Of a stretch of 64,000 nt of DNA, positions 1 through 9,343 are shown piece after piece (position 1 is the stretch's first letter; every line of letters begins with the position of its first letter). The notes beneath the pieces were generated by a model. The model ran no database searches, was not told where the DNA came from, and was given only the letters and a program-made list of their open reading frames with translations. The stretch spans positions 310,001 through 374,000 of the forward strand of contig NZ_RAQC01000001.1 of assembly GCF_003610405.1 (NCBI RefSeq). The letters are read 5' to 3'. The position numbers and the translations under genes are program-made. Source of the stretch: Microbacterium sp. AG238. GTDB lineage: Bacteria > Actinomycetota > Actinomycetes > Actinomycetales > Microbacteriaceae.

Positions 1-428
1 AGGTGAGCAAGCGGGCCGAGCACGATCCGAGCACCGCGCACGATCGGGGCGCAGGCGATGAGCAGGCCGCGGGCGTGCTGGCGCCCGACCGCCCGCGGGC
101 TCGCGCCGACCAGGACGAACGACACCGCCGTCATCAGAAGGGCGGCGACGAGGATCGCCCACCACAGGTTCTCGAGCGCCAACGTCAATGCAGCCGTGAC
201 GAACACCGCAGCCGTCGACTCCGCGAGGATGCGGATGAAGACGACGGCGTTCGCGTGCGCCGTCGTATCGTCCGCGATGCGACGCAAGGCCTGCTGCCGT
301 CGGCTCGTCTCGGCCCAATCGGCGAGGTCGGCGCGCGATGTCACTCCGAGCGCGGCGTCGAGTGCGGCCATCAGGCCCCCGAGCGCGACGAGGAACACCG
401 CGCCGAGGACGAGGAGGAAGACGGTCAC
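1..428 (-). CDS. CNNM/HlyC-CorC family membrane protein, N-terminal part (runs off the window)
   Basis: Only the first 142 codons are present; the gene continues beyond base 1. It starts with GTG whose last two bases plus A form the TGA stop of ybeY (GTGA overlap), so the two are translationally coupled. The visible part is hydrophobic with about three membrane segments (roughly residues 2-27, 63-85 and 88-107), followed by a PRAVGRQHA stretch typical of the DUF21/CNNM transmembrane domain. In this family the membrane domain is followed by two CBS domains and a CorC domain, proposed to act in divalent-cation transport. The position after phoH-ybeY is standard for this family. The CBS part cannot be seen here. 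Confidence 0.8.
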   Translation of the reverse strand, partial: MTVFLLVLGAVFLVALGGLMAALDAALGVTSRADLADWAETSRRQQALRRIADDTTAHANAVVFIRILAESTAAVFVTAALTLALENLWWAILVAALLMTAVSFVLVGASPRAVGRQHARGLLIACAPIVRGARIVLGPLAH

Positions 429-889
429 GCGCGGCGGCGCTCGCTTGCGTGGAAGGCCGAGATCAGCTCGCGCTGGAGCCCGAACATCTCGCGCTCCTCG
501 TCCGGCTCGGCGTGATCGAATCCGAGCAGGTGCAGCAGCCCGTGCGTCGTGAGGAGGATGAGTTCGTCGAGCGTCGTGTGCCGCGCCGCCTGGGCCTGGG
601 CCTCGGCGACCTGTGGGCACAGCACGATGTCACCCAGGAGACCCGGAGGCGTCGGCGCGTCCTCGGTGCCCGGGCGGAGTTCGTCCATCGGGAAGCTGAG
701 CACGTCGGTGGGCCCGGGCTCGTCCATCCACTGCACGTGCAGCGACTCCATGGCGCCCTCGTCGACGAGGAGGATGGCGAGGTCGGCATCCGGGCTCACG
801 TTCAGCTGGGCGAGGTTGTGCTCGGTCAGCCGCAGGAGCACGGTCTCGTCGACGGACACGCCGGATTCGTTGGTGATCTCGATGGTCAT
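425..889 (-). CDS. ybeY: Endoribonuclease YbeY (rRNA maturation factor)
   Basis: 154 residues, normal length for this zinc-dependent single-strand endoribonuclease, which acts in 16S rRNA 3'-end maturation and 70S ribosome quality control. The signature THGLLHLLGFDH at residues 115-126 supplies the three zinc-binding histidines H116, H120 and H126. The start ATG overlaps the phoH stop by four bases (ATGA), and its own stop overlaps the next gene, so it is the middle of a tightly coupled string under the hrcA heat-shock promoter. Confidence 0.95.
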   Translation of the reverse strand: MTIEITNESGVSVDETVLLRLTEHNLAQLNVSPDADLAILLVDEGAMESLHVQWMDEPGPTDVLSFPMDELRPGTEDAPTPPGLLGDIVLCPQVAEAQAQAARHTTLDELILLTTHGLLHLLGFDHAEPDEEREMFGLQRELISAFHASERRRA

Positions 890-1977
890 GAACGTCCTCG
901 TTTCGGGAGCCGGTCGCGCGGACCGACGGGCCGTGTCGCGGTGCGCCGCTCGGCCCGGTTGGCGAACTCGCTCGCCTCGTCGCGCTCGCGACGGGCAGCG
1001 AGGCGCTGCTCGTCGTACTCGCTGTAGGCATCGACGATGCGGCCGACCAGCGTGTGGCGCACGACGTCGTCGCTCGTGAGGGTGGCGAAGTGGATGTCGT
1101 CGATGTTCTTCAGCACGCGCGTCACCGTTCGCAGCCCCGACGTTCCCTGGGGAAGGTCGACCTGCGTGATGTCGCCGGTGACGACCATGCGCGTGCCGAA
1201 GCCCAGACGCGTGAGGAACATCTTCATCTGCTCGGGCGTGGTGTTCTGAGCTTCGTCGAGCACGACGAACGAGTCGTTCAGCGTGCGCCCGCGCATGTAG
1301 GCGAGCGGTGCGACCTCGATCGTGCCCGTGGCCATGAGCTTGGGAACGAGCTCGGGGTCGAGCATCTCGTTGAGGGCGTCGTAGAGCGGCCGAAGGTACG
1401 GGTCGATCTTGTCGGTGAGGGTCCCGGGGAGGAAGCCGAGGCGCTCGCCCGCTTCGACGGCGGGTCGAGTGAGGATGATGCGGTTGACCTCTTTGCGCTG
1501 CAGCGCCTGCACGGCCTTCGCCATCGCGAGGTACGTCTTGCCGGTTCCGGCAGGACCGATGCCGAAGACGATCGTGCTCTCATCGATCGCGTCGACGTAT
1601 GCCTTCTGCCCCAGCGTCTTCGGTCGGATGACCTTGCCGCGCGACGAGAGGATCGCCTCGCCCAGCACCTCGGAGGGACGGAGGCCCTCGTCGCCGTTGC
1701 GGCGTTGCAGGATGCGGCTCGAGGTCGTGACGTCGCTCGGGTCGAGCCCCTGCCCGGCGCGCGCCATCGCGATCAGCTCGTCGACGAGCGTCTTGGCCGC
1801 CGCAACGGCATCCGTCGTTCCCGTGAGTGTGATCTCGTTGCCGCGCACGAGCACGTCCACGTCGGGGTGCTCGCGCTCGACGACGCGGAGGAGTCTGTCT
1901 TGGGGGCCCAGCAGCTGGACCATGGCGACACCGTCGGCGAGGATCGTCGCGACGGCGGGTTCGGAAGCATCAGCCAC
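886..1977 (-). CDS. phoH: PhoH-family ATPase
   Basis: 363 residues. After an N-terminal KH-like segment (about residues 28-70) comes a P-loop ATPase with Walker A GPAGTGKT at 141-148 and Walker B FVVLDEAQ near residue 235. PhoH-like proteins are RNA-associated ATPases or helicases; the ybeY neighbour is the conserved partner and suggests a role in RNA or ribosome metabolism. The start is GTG, preceded by GGGAG five bases upstream, and it overlaps the HIT gene by eight bases. The exact biochemical role of the family is unsettled. Confidence 0.93.
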   Translation of the reverse strand: MADASEPAVATILADGVAMVQLLGPQDRLLRVVEREHPDVDVLVRGNEITLTGTTDAVAAAKTLVDELIAMARAGQGLDPSDVTTSSRILQRRNGDEGLRPSEVLGEAILSSRGKVIRPKTLGQKAYVDAIDESTIVFGIGPAGTGKTYLAMAKAVQALQRKEVNRIILTRPAVEAGERLGFLPGTLTDKIDPYLRPLYDALNEMLDPELVPKLMATGTIEVAPLAYMRGRTLNDSFVVLDEAQNTTPEQMKMFLTRLGFGTRMVVTGDITQVDLPQGTSGLRTVTRVLKNIDDIHFATLTSDDVVRHTLVGRIVDAYSEYDEQRLAARRERDEASEFANRAERRTATRPVGPRDRLPKRGRS

Positions 1978-2317
1978 CGAGGCTCCCTTCGGAGAGGTCG
2001 CCGGCGAGGACGTGGGCGTGAACGTGGAACACGGTCTGTCCCGCGCCCGGGCCGGTGTTGAAGATCAGGCGGAAGTCGCCGTCGGCGTGCTCGGCGGCGA
2101 CGGCGTTGGCGAGCCCGATGAGCTCGCTGAGGAGGGCGGGGTCGCCCGCGGCGAGCTCGACCACCGTGCGGTAGCGCTCGGTCTTGGGGATCACCAGGAG
2201 GTGGACGGGCGCCTGCGGCGCGATGTCGCGGATGGCGAACACGTTTTCGGTCTCGGCGATGATCTCCGAGGGGATCTCGCCGCGGAGGATGCGCGTGAAG
2301 ACGGACGGTTCGCTCAT
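1970..2317 (-). CDS. HIT-domain nucleotide-binding protein
   Basis: 115 residues, the usual size for an HinT-type protein. The histidine triad HVHAH lies at residues 98-102 (H98, H100, H102) near the C-terminus. Family members hydrolyse nucleoside phosphoramidates or AMP-linked compounds; the substrate here cannot be read from the sequence. It lies between rsmE and phoH in the heat-shock string, but TAGACT six bases before its ATG suggests it also has its own leaderless promoter. Confidence 0.93.
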   Translation of the reverse strand: MSEPSVFTRILRGEIPSEIIAETENVFAIRDIAPQAPVHLLVIPKTERYRTVVELAAGDPALLSELIGLANAVAAEHADGDFRLIFNTGPGAGQTVFHVHAHVLAGDLSEGSLGG

Positions 2318-2323
2318 GGCTTC

Positions 2324-2329
2324 AGTCTA
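2324..2329 (-). promoter_or_regulatory. Candidate -10 element for leaderless HIT-gene transcript
   Basis: TAGACT ends exactly six bases before the ATG at 2317, within the 44-base gap between rsmE and the HIT gene. No Shine-Dalgarno sequence is present, so transcription would start at or next to the start codon. Confidence 0.5.
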
Positions 2330-2361
2330 TCGACGGGGTTCGGCGCCGGGACGGGCCGGTG

Positions 2362-3090
2362 TCACCAGCGCCCGATGGCGACGTTCACCACGCCGAGCGC
2401 AGCGGGGCCGGCGGTCGACGTCCGCAGCACCGTGTCGCCCAGACGTACGGTGATCGCACCGGCGGCGGTCAGCGCGTCGAGTTCTTCCGGGGCGATTCCG
2501 CCCTCCGGCCCGACGACGAGCGAGACGTCGCCCTCCCCCGCGTCGACATCGCTGAGCCGTCGCGTCGCCGTCGGCTCGAGCACGAGCACGCGTTCACGGG
2601 CGCACCGCTGTGCGACCTCAGCCGTCGACAGGGGCGCCTCCACGGCGGGCAGCCACGCGCGATGCGCCTGCTTCGCCGCCTCTCGTGCGATGGTCGCCCA
2701 GCGCTGGACCCCGCGTTCCACCTTCGGGCCGCTCCAGCGCGAAACACTTCGGGTGGCCTGCCACGGGACGATCGCGTCGATGCCGAGCTCGGTGCAGGCC
2801 TGCACCGCGAGCTCGTCCCGATCGCCCTTCGCGAGCGCCTGGATCAACGTGACGCGTCGAGCGGGCGCGGGGTACTCGTCGCGGACGCGCACCTCGATGC
2901 GGACGAGCTTCGGGTCGGCCGCCGTGACGGTGCCTTCGAGCCACGCACCCGCACCATCGCCCACCGTCACCGTCTCGCCGACCCGCACGCGACGGACACC
3001 GGCCGCGTGATGCGCTTCGGCGCCGGTGAGCTCGACCGATTCGCCCGGTCGGGCGGTGAGGGGCAGGTCGACGAGGAAGTGCAGCGCCAT
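2362..3090 (-). CDS. rsmE: 16S rRNA (uracil1498-N3)-methyltransferase
   Basis: 242 residues, full length for this SPOUT-class methyltransferase that modifies U1498 of 16S rRNA. An N-terminal PUA-like domain is followed by the knotted C-terminal domain; the SAM-site loop reads LVVGPEGGIAPEEL (around residues 191-204), and a second motif near the C-terminus contains RLGDTVLRTSTA. It starts four bases downstream of the dnaJ stop, so it belongs to the hrcA-dnaJ operon, the usual arrangement in actinobacteria. Confidence 0.95.
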   Translation of the reverse strand: MALHFLVDLPLTARPGESVELTGAEAHHAAGVRRVRVGETVTVGDGAGAWLEGTVTAADPKLVRIEVRVRDEYPAPARRVTLIQALAKGDRDELAVQACTELGIDAIVPWQATRSVSRWSGPKVERGVQRWATIAREAAKQAHRAWLPAVEAPLSTAEVAQRCARERVLVLEPTATRRLSDVDAGEGDVSLVVGPEGGIAPEELDALTAAGAITVRLGDTVLRTSTAGPAALGVVNVAIGRW

Positions 3091-3094
3091 GCGG

Positions 3095-4213
3095 TCAGCT
3101 GTTCCGGAACCGGTCGCGGAGCTTGGCGAACATCCCCTGGTGGAACTGCGCGAGCTGTGGCGCCGGAGACTTCGTGCGCTTCTTCAGCTCTTCGATCAGC
3201 GCTCGTTCCTTGGCGTCGAGTCGCGTCGGGGTCACGACGTGGACGCCGACACGCAGGTCGCCGCGGTTCGAGCCACGGAGAGGCGTGATGCCGCGCCCCT
3301 TGATAGTGAGGACGTCACCGGACTGCACTCCGGGACGCAGCTCGAGCTCAACGGGTCCGTCGAGGGACTCGATCGTCGTGCTGGTGCCCAGCACGGCATC
3401 CGGCATCGACACTTCGAGCGTCGCGAGTAGATCGTCGCCCTCGCGGCTGAAGACGTCGTGGGGGTTGACCGTGACCTCGAGGTACAGGTCGCCGTTCGGT
3501 CCACCGGCGGGACCGACCTCGCCCGAGCCGGGGAGCTGGAGGCGCAGTCCGGTCTCGACGCCGGCGGGGATGTCGAGCGAGACCGTTCGGCGGGCCCGGA
3601 CGCGTCCCTGACCCTGGCAGGTCGTGCACGGATACGGGATGGTCGTGCCGTAGCCCTGGCAAACGTTGCAGGGCTGCGACGTCACGACGTTGCCCAGCAG
3701 ACTCCGGACGGTGCGCTGGACGTTTCCCGCGCCATGGCAGACATCGCATGTGACGGGCTGGGTTCCCGGCTGGCAGCAGGAGCCCTGGCAGGTGTCGCAG
3801 AGCACCGCGGTGTCGACCTCGATGTCTCGGTGCACACCGAAGACGACGTCACCGAGCTCGAGGGTCACCCGAACGAGGGCATCCTGCCCGCGCTCACGTC
3901 GAGAGCGCGGGCGCCCGGCACGGCCACCGCCGCCACCACCCCCGAAGAAGGTCTCGAAGATGTCGCTGAAGCCCCCGAAGCCGGCAGCGCCACCGAAACC
4001 GCCGGCGGAGTCGCCGCCCATGTCGTAGCGCTGACGCTGTTCCGGGTCGCTGAGGACGTCGTAGGCGTGCGTGACGAGCTTGAATCGCTCGGACGCGTCC
4101 TCCCCCGGGTTCACGTCGGGGTGCAGCTCTCGTGCGAGGCGTCGGTACGCCTTCTTGATCTCGTCGGGCGACGCGTCGCGCGCGACGCCCAGGACCTCGT
4201 AGTGGTCAGCCAC
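3095..4213 (-). CDS. dnaJ: Chaperone DnaJ (Hsp40, DnaJ2 type)
   Basis: 372 residues. The J domain (1-65) has the HPD tripeptide at 31-33 needed to stimulate DnaK. A Gly/Phe-rich linker (about 68-105) follows, then four zinc-binding repeats between 139 and 204, then the substrate-binding C-terminal domain. The first repeat reads CDTCQGSC, with Cys146 in place of the last Gly of CxxCxGxG; the other three are canonical or nearly so. The start is GTG with GAAAGG upstream. It follows hrcA by 39 bases and so should be induced by heat through CIRCE. dnaK is not in the window. Confidence 0.96.
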   Translation of the reverse strand: MADHYEVLGVARDASPDEIKKAYRRLARELHPDVNPGEDASERFKLVTHAYDVLSDPEQRQRYDMGGDSAGGFGGAAGFGGFSDIFETFFGGGGGGGRAGRPRSRRERGQDALVRVTLELGDVVFGVHRDIEVDTAVLCDTCQGSCCQPGTQPVTCDVCHGAGNVQRTVRSLLGNVVTSQPCNVCQGYGTTIPYPCTTCQGQGRVRARRTVSLDIPAGVETGLRLQLPGSGEVGPAGGPNGDLYLEVTVNPHDVFSREGDDLLATLEVSMPDAVLGTSTTIESLDGPVELELRPGVQSGDVLTIKGRGITPLRGSNRGDLRVGVHVVTPTRLDAKERALIEELKKRTKSPAPQLAQFHQGMFAKLRDRFRNS

Positions 4214-4252
4214 GGATCGCCTTTCCGCCCCTGCGGGCGTGGATGGGTCGGG

Positions 4253-5290
4253 TCAGCGCGACTTCTCGTCTTCGTCGAGGAGCCGGCTGAGGTAGTGCGC
4301 GACGGCGCGGACCGTCGCGAGGTTCGTCGGGTAGTCCATGCGGGTCGGTCCCATGAGACCGACCCGGGCACGTGACCCCGGGACGTCGTAGTCGCTCGTC
4401 ACGACCGAGGCCTCGGACAGTCCGTACGCCTCGTTCTCGCGGCCGATGCGCGCCGCGACGCCGCGGTCGTCGGCGACCATCTCGCCCATGAGCCGGAGCA
4501 GCGTCACCTGCTCCTCGATCGCTTCGAGCAATGGGTAGATGCTGCCGCGGAAGTCGGCTTCGCGCCGAGCGAGCGTCGCTGTGCCCGCCATCACCAGGCG
4601 GTCCTGGCGGAAGGTCTCGAGTTCCTCGACGAGGATGCGCGAGACCTCCCGCACGGCCTCGCCGATCGGATCGGCGACGGGATCTCCCTCTGCGAGAGCC
4701 GTGACGGCAGTGACCGCGTCGCGGACCGCCACGCCCGTCACGGCAGCGCGCAGCGTCGCCTTGGCGACCTCGAACTGCGCTCCGTCGAGAAGCGTCCGCA
4801 CGACTCCGACCCGTTGCGAGACCCGGCCGGTGTCGGTCACGACGATGACGACGAGGCGTCCACCGCCCAAGTCCACCAGCTCGAGGTGCGACACCTGGGC
4901 GCGCGCGAACGACGGGTACTGCACCATGGCGACCTGACCGGTCAGCTGGGTGAGGGCGCGGACCGTGCGCACCAGCAGGTCGTCGAGGTCGGTGGGCCCG
5001 TCGAGGAAGGTCGTGATCGCTGAGCGCTGTGCAGCGCTCAGCGGGCGGAGGCCCGCGAGATGATCGACGAAGACGCGGTAGCCCTTGTCGGTCGGAACGC
5101 GTCCCGACGAGGTGTGGGGGGCGGCGATGAGCTCCTCGTCCTCGAGGAGCGCCATGTCGTTGCGGATCGTGGCAGCCGACACGCCGAACGCGTGCCGTTC
5201 GACGATCGACTTGCTACCCACGGGCTCGCGGGTGTCGACATAGTCCTGCACGATCGCCCGCAGCACCTGCAGTCCGCGCTCTGAGACCAT
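4253..5290 (-). CDS. hrcA: Heat-inducible transcription repressor HrcA
   Basis: 345 residues: an N-terminal winged-helix DNA-binding domain (SERGLQVLRAIVQDYVDTRE at the start) followed by the GAF-like dimerisation and inserted domains of HrcA. I chose the ATG at 5290 rather than the in-frame GTG at 5299. The sequence AGGAGGTGA lies just upstream of that ATG at ribosome-binding distance and includes the GTG itself, so the GTG is part of the Shine-Dalgarno site. HrcA binds the CIRCE operator seen directly upstream and so represses its own operon. Confidence 0.95.
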   Translation of the reverse strand: MVSERGLQVLRAIVQDYVDTREPVGSKSIVERHAFGVSAATIRNDMALLEDEELIAAPHTSSGRVPTDKGYRVFVDHLAGLRPLSAAQRSAITTFLDGPTDLDDLLVRTVRALTQLTGQVAMVQYPSFARAQVSHLELVDLGGGRLVVIVVTDTGRVSQRVGVVRTLLDGAQFEVAKATLRAAVTGVAVRDAVTAVTALAEGDPVADPIGEAVREVSRILVEELETFRQDRLVMAGTATLARREADFRGSIYPLLEAIEEQVTLLRLMGEMVADDRGVAARIGRENEAYGLSEASVVTSDYDVPGSRARVGLMGPTRMDYPTNLATVRAVAHYLSRLLDEDEKSR

Positions 5291-5306
5291 GTCCGTCACC
5301 TCCTGC

Positions 5307-5333
5307 TTGGCACTCGAAGTCTGTGAGTGCCAA
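5307..5333 (-). promoter_or_regulatory. CIRCE operator
   Basis: TTGGCACTC-N9-GAGTGCCAA, a perfect 9-9-9 inverted repeat differing from the consensus TTAGCACTC-N9-GAGTGCTAA only by one compensated change per arm. It lies 17 bases upstream of the hrcA ATG. A candidate -10 hexamer TAGAAT (5333-5338) abuts its upstream edge, so bound HrcA would block initiation. Confidence 0.95.
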
Positions 5334-5370
5334 TTCTATCGCGTGGACGACCGCGATCGCCTCCCGGCGG

Positions 5371-6588
5371 TCACTCCGTCAGTGCGCGAACGACGGCGTC
5401 GGCCATGAGACGTCCGCGCCGGGTGAGCACGATGCGCCCGCGCACCGCGTCGGCGCCCTCGATCAGGCCGTCGGCGATGAGCGAGGCCACGGCTCGCCGG
5501 CCGGGGTCGCCCAACTCGTCGATCCCGAGCCCTTCGACGATGCGAGAGCGCAGGAGCACGGACTCCAGCCGCAGCGCGTCCGCATCGGGGCGCTCCCGGC
5601 CCGCCGCGGGCGAGTGTCCCGCTGCCAGTCGCTGGGCGTACGCGGCGGGATGCTTGACGTTCCACCACCGGAGACCGGCGACGTGGCTGTGGGCGCCGGG
5701 CCCGTAGCCCCACCAATCGGTCCCCCGCCAGTAGGCGAGGTTGTGGCGCGAGCGTTGATCCGTCGACCTCGCCCAGTTCGACACCTCGTACCAGGAGAAG
5801 CCCGCGTCGGCCAGGCTTTCGTCGGCCAGCTCGTACATGTCGGCCTGCAGATCATCGTCGGGCGCGGCGACCTCGCCGCGTCGGATCTGCCGCTCGAGGC
5901 GCGTGCCCTCCTCGATGATCAGGGCGTAGGCGGACACGTGATCGGGCTCGAGCGAGACGGCGGTGTCGACGGAGCGTCGCCAATCGTCGAGGCTCTCCCC
6001 CGGCGCGCCGTAGATCAGGTCGACCGAGACGTCGAGCCCAGCCCCGCGGGCAGCGGCGACGGCGGTCGACACGTTGGCGGGATCATGCGTGCGATCGAGC
6101 GCAGCCAGCACGTGCGGCACGGCGGACTGCATGCCGATCGACAGACGGGTGACACCGGCGGCCGCCAGTTCGTCGGCGACTCGTGGACTCATCGTGTCGG
6201 GGTTCGCCTCGACGGTGACCTCCGCACCCGCGGCGATGCCGAACGTCTCACGCACGCCGCTCAGCATCCGCGCGAGATCTCCCGCCGGTAGCAGCGTGGG
6301 GGTGCCGCCGCCGAAGAACACCGTCTGTGCCGCACGACGGGGGCCGCGCTCGTCGATCAGGGCAGCCGACAGGGCGATCTCGCGCAGCACCTCGTCGGCG
6401 TACGCGTCCTGACGAGCACCGCGCAGTTCCGTGGCTGTGTACGTGTTGAAATCGCAGTAGCCGCATCGCACGCGGCAGAACGGGACGTGCACGTACACCC
6501 CGAACGGAACGTCGGGGGCGATGACGAGGTCGTCGGGCAGGGTGCCGCCGACCGGCACCGGATCACCGATCGGCAGTGCCGCCCCCAT
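5371..6588 (-). CDS. hemW: Radical-SAM protein HemW-like (heme chaperone / coproporphyrinogen III oxidase-like)
   Basis: 405 residues. CxxxCxxC radical-SAM cluster ligands lie at C38, C42 and C45 in VPFCRVRCGYCDFNTY, and the GGGTPT motif follows. HemW proteins were long annotated as HemN but are thought to insert heme into target proteins; the FNTY stretch after the cluster fits HemW. The start ATG shares one base with the stop of the preceding DUF1990 gene (TGATG). The frame remains open upstream through that gene, but the true start is fixed by homology to the HemW N-terminus. It lies just downstream of lepA, as in many actinobacteria. Confidence 0.9.
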   Translation of the reverse strand: MGAALPIGDPVPVGGTLPDDLVIAPDVPFGVYVHVPFCRVRCGYCDFNTYTATELRGARQDAYADEVLREIALSAALIDERGPRRAAQTVFFGGGTPTLLPAGDLARMLSGVRETFGIAAGAEVTVEANPDTMSPRVADELAAAGVTRLSIGMQSAVPHVLAALDRTHDPANVSTAVAAARGAGLDVSVDLIYGAPGESLDDWRRSVDTAVSLEPDHVSAYALIIEEGTRLERQIRRGEVAAPDDDLQADMYELADESLADAGFSWYEVSNWARSTDQRSRHNLAYWRGTDWWGYGPGAHSHVAGLRWWNVKHPAAYAQRLAAGHSPAAGRERPDADALRLESVLLRSRIVEGLGIDELGDPGRRAVASLIADGLIEGADAVRGRIVLTRRGRLMADAVVRALTE

Positions 6589-7247
6589 CAGGCGCCGGGC
6601 GTCGCGTACAGCGGCGAGATCGCGCGAAGGTATCCCTGGAACAGCAGCCGGCGGCGGCGGCGGACGAGGCCCTTGAGCATGCGGTAGGCCAGCGCCGTCG
6701 GCCTGTCGAACGCGCGCACCACGAACCACACCTCGTCGTTGTCGCGCCACTCGAGGAGGAAAGACTCCTCCCCGCTGACCACGGAACCGCCGACCGTACC
6801 GAGAGCGAACGCGACGCGTCGGGGCTCCTCGTCGACGAAGATCACGCGGAGTTCGGCATCCGCGTTCAGACCCGACACTCGCCCATGGACCCGTAGCGTC
6901 GTGCCGGCACCCACGTAGGGAGTGCCGTCCGCCGCGAAGCGCTGCTCGTGGTCCATGCTGCTGGGCGCGACGGCGTTGCCCTGGTCGTCGAACGCGACGC
7001 CGGTGTACATCGGACCTGAGGCCGGCCGGACATCGGCCACCCGCAGCCCCGCGCCTCGGAGCGCCGCCCACGACATCAGGAGGTCGGCGGCGGTGTCGAA
7101 CCGAGACTGCCCGCTGCCGATGCGCCAGGCATCCTCGGCGGGGATGCTCTGCTCCGGCGGATACGCCATCAGGTCGTGCGCGCGCGTCGCACCGACCGCC
7201 GCGTAGTCGACGGTCTCGTCTCGGAAGGTCCCGCGTCGCTGATGCAT
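6588..7247 (-). CDS. DUF1990 family protein
   Basis: 219 residues. The pattern VDYAAVGATRAHDLMAYPP near the N-terminus, the YTGVAFDD segment and the terminal YRMLKGLVRRRRR stretch match the DUF1990 family of actinobacterial and plant proteins. No function is established for it. It is inserted between lepA and hemW, which are more often adjacent. A GAGGAG ribosome-binding site precedes the ATG, and its stop overlaps the hemW start, so the two are coupled. Confidence 0.75.
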   Translation of the reverse strand: MHQRRGTFRDETVDYAAVGATRAHDLMAYPPEQSIPAEDAWRIGSGQSRFDTAADLLMSWAALRGAGLRVADVRPASGPMYTGVAFDDQGNAVAPSSMDHEQRFAADGTPYVGAGTTLRVHGRVSGLNADAELRVIFVDEEPRRVAFALGTVGGSVVSGEESFLLEWRDNDEVWFVVRAFDRPTALAYRMLKGLVRRRRRLLFQGYLRAISPLYATPGA

Positions 7248-7273
7248 GGGTCTCCTCGTTGCTCCCGGTGGGG

Positions 7274-9124
7274 CTACTTCTTGTCCTTGCCTTCGACGTC
7301 GCCCGACAGCGCGGCGATGAACGCCTCCTGCGGCACCTCGACACGACCCACCATCTTCATGCGCTTCTTGCCCTCTTTCTGCTTCTCGAGGAGCTTGCGC
7401 TTGCGGGTGATGTCACCGCCGTAGCACTTGGCGAGGACGTCCTTGCGGATGGCGCGGATGTTCTCGCGGGCGATGATGCGCGCGCCGATGGCGGCCTGGA
7501 TCGGCACCTCGAACTGCTGGCGCGGGATGAGCTTGCGCAGGCGCTCGGTCATCATCGTGCCGTAGGCGTACGCCTTCTCGCGATGGACGATCGAGCTGAA
7601 AGCGTCGACCTTCTCGCCCTGCAGCAGGATGTCGACTTTCACCAGGTCGGCGGTCTGCGATCCGGCGGGCTCGTAGTCGAGGCTCGCGTAGCCCTGCGTG
7701 CGCGACTTGAGGTGATCGAAGAAGTCGAACACGATCTCGCCGAGCGGCATGTTGTAGCGCAGCTCGACGCGGTCTTCGCTCAGATAGTCCATGCCCAGCA
7801 GCGTGCCGCGACGCGACTGGCACAGCTCCATGACGGTGCCGACGTAGTCCTTCGGCGCGAGGATGCCGACCTTGACGACCGGCTCCGACACCTCGGCGAC
7901 GCGCCCGTCGGGGTACTCGCTGGGGTTGGTCACCACGACGGTCTCGCCGGTGTCGGTCGCGACCTCGTAGGTCACCGACGGCGCGGTGGTGATGAGGTCG
8001 AGGCCGAACTCGCGTGACAGGCGCTCGGTGATGATCTCGAGGTGGAGAAGCCCGAGGAAGCCGCATCGGAAGCCGAAACCGAGGGCGACGGAGGTCTCGG
8101 GCTCGTACTGCAGCGACGCGTCCGACAGCTTCAGCTTGTCGAGCGCCTCGCGGAGGTCGCCGTAGTCGCTGCCGTCGATCGGGTAGATGCCCGAGAACAC
8201 CATCGGCTTCGGGTCGGTGTACCCCGGCAGGGCCTCCGTCGCGGGCTTCCGATGATTGGTGATCGTGTCACCGACCTTGGACTGGCGGACGTCCTTCACG
8301 CCGGTGATGAGGTAGCCGACCTCGCCGACGCCGAGTCCCTTGGTGGGAATCGGCTCGGGGCTCGACACGCCGATCTCGAGCAGCTCGTGCGTCGCGCGCG
8401 TCGACATCATCTGGATGCGCTCGCGGGGCTCGAGCTTGCCATCGACCATGCGGACGTAGGTGACCACACCGCGGTAGGCGTCGTAGACCGAGTCGAAGAT
8501 CATGGCGCGCGCCGGAGCGTCGGGGTCTCCGACGGGGGCCGGGATGCGGTCGACGATGCGATCCAGCAACTCCTCGACGCCCATGCCGGTCTTGCCGCTC
8601 ACGCGAAGGACGTCTTCCGGGTCGCCGCCGATCAGGTTCGCGAGCTCGGCCGCGTACTTCTCGGGGTCGGCAGCGGGAAGGTCGATCTTGTTCAGCACCG
8701 GAATGATCTGCAGATCGTTCTCGAGCGCGAGGTACAGGTTCGCAAGGGTCTGAGCCTCGATGCCCTGCGCCGCGTCGACGAGCAGGATCGCACCCTCGCA
8801 CGCCGCGAGCGATCGGCTGACCTCGTAGGTGAAGTCGACGTGACCCGGCGTGTCGATCATGTTGAGCGCGAACGTGCCCGAGTCCTTCGACCACGGCATC
8901 CGCACCGCCTGGCTCTTGATCGTGATGCCGCGCTCACGCTCGATGTCCATACGGTCGAGGTACTGAGCGCGCATGTCGCGGTCGGCGACAACGCCGGTGA
9001 TCTGCAGCATCCGATCGGCCAGCGTGGACTTGCCGTGGTCGATGTGGGCGATGATGCAGAAGTTGCGGATGAGCTCGGGCGGCGTTGCGGCAGGCGCGAG
9101 CGGCTGGAGTGCGCGCGGAGACAT
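7274..9124 (-). CDS. lepA: Elongation factor 4 (LepA, back-translocating GTPase)
   Basis: 616 residues, full length. The GTPase G1 motif AHIDHGKST is at about residues 27-35, with DTPGHVDF (G3) and NKIDLP (G4) following; EF-G-like domains III and V and the LepA-specific basic C-terminal domain are all present. The protein acts on ribosomes, probably during assembly or under ionic stress. The first gene of the minus-strand run lepA-DUF1990-hemW. Confidence 0.97.
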   Translation of the reverse strand: MSPRALQPLAPAATPPELIRNFCIIAHIDHGKSTLADRMLQITGVVADRDMRAQYLDRMDIERERGITIKSQAVRMPWSKDSGTFALNMIDTPGHVDFTYEVSRSLAACEGAILLVDAAQGIEAQTLANLYLALENDLQIIPVLNKIDLPAADPEKYAAELANLIGGDPEDVLRVSGKTGMGVEELLDRIVDRIPAPVGDPDAPARAMIFDSVYDAYRGVVTYVRMVDGKLEPRERIQMMSTRATHELLEIGVSSPEPIPTKGLGVGEVGYLITGVKDVRQSKVGDTITNHRKPATEALPGYTDPKPMVFSGIYPIDGSDYGDLREALDKLKLSDASLQYEPETSVALGFGFRCGFLGLLHLEIITERLSREFGLDLITTAPSVTYEVATDTGETVVVTNPSEYPDGRVAEVSEPVVKVGILAPKDYVGTVMELCQSRRGTLLGMDYLSEDRVELRYNMPLGEIVFDFFDHLKSRTQGYASLDYEPAGSQTADLVKVDILLQGEKVDAFSSIVHREKAYAYGTMMTERLRKLIPRQQFEVPIQAAIGARIIARENIRAIRKDVLAKCYGGDITRKRKLLEKQKEGKKRMKMVGRVEVPQEAFIAALSGDVEGKDKK

Positions 9125-9133
9125 GTCCCGGGA

Positions 9134-9139
9134 AGTCTA
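9134..9139 (-). promoter_or_regulatory. Candidate -10 element of lepA
   Basis: TAGACT lies nine bases upstream of the lepA ATG with no clear Shine-Dalgarno sequence between, predicting a transcript with little or no leader. Confidence 0.4.
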
Positions 9140-9343
9140 CCCGGGGTGGCGAGACGACACTGCCGCAGAAGCTCGCGCGCGTGATGGTACGAGGACCGGC
9201 GACGGACACGCCAGTAACTGGTCTGGTGAAAAACAATTAACCATTCCGCTACTTGCCGAACACATCAGTGGCGTCGAATGCTCAATGCGGCGGCCGGCAA
9301 TTGCGCGAAATCCCCGTGCCCGGTCCGCCCCCGGGAGAGCACC

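Noticed and set aside
5371..7344. Apparent fusion of hemW with 250 upstream residues
   Set aside because: The upstream part is the DUF1990 gene read in the wrong frame; the HemW N-terminus and TGATG overlap place the start at 6588.
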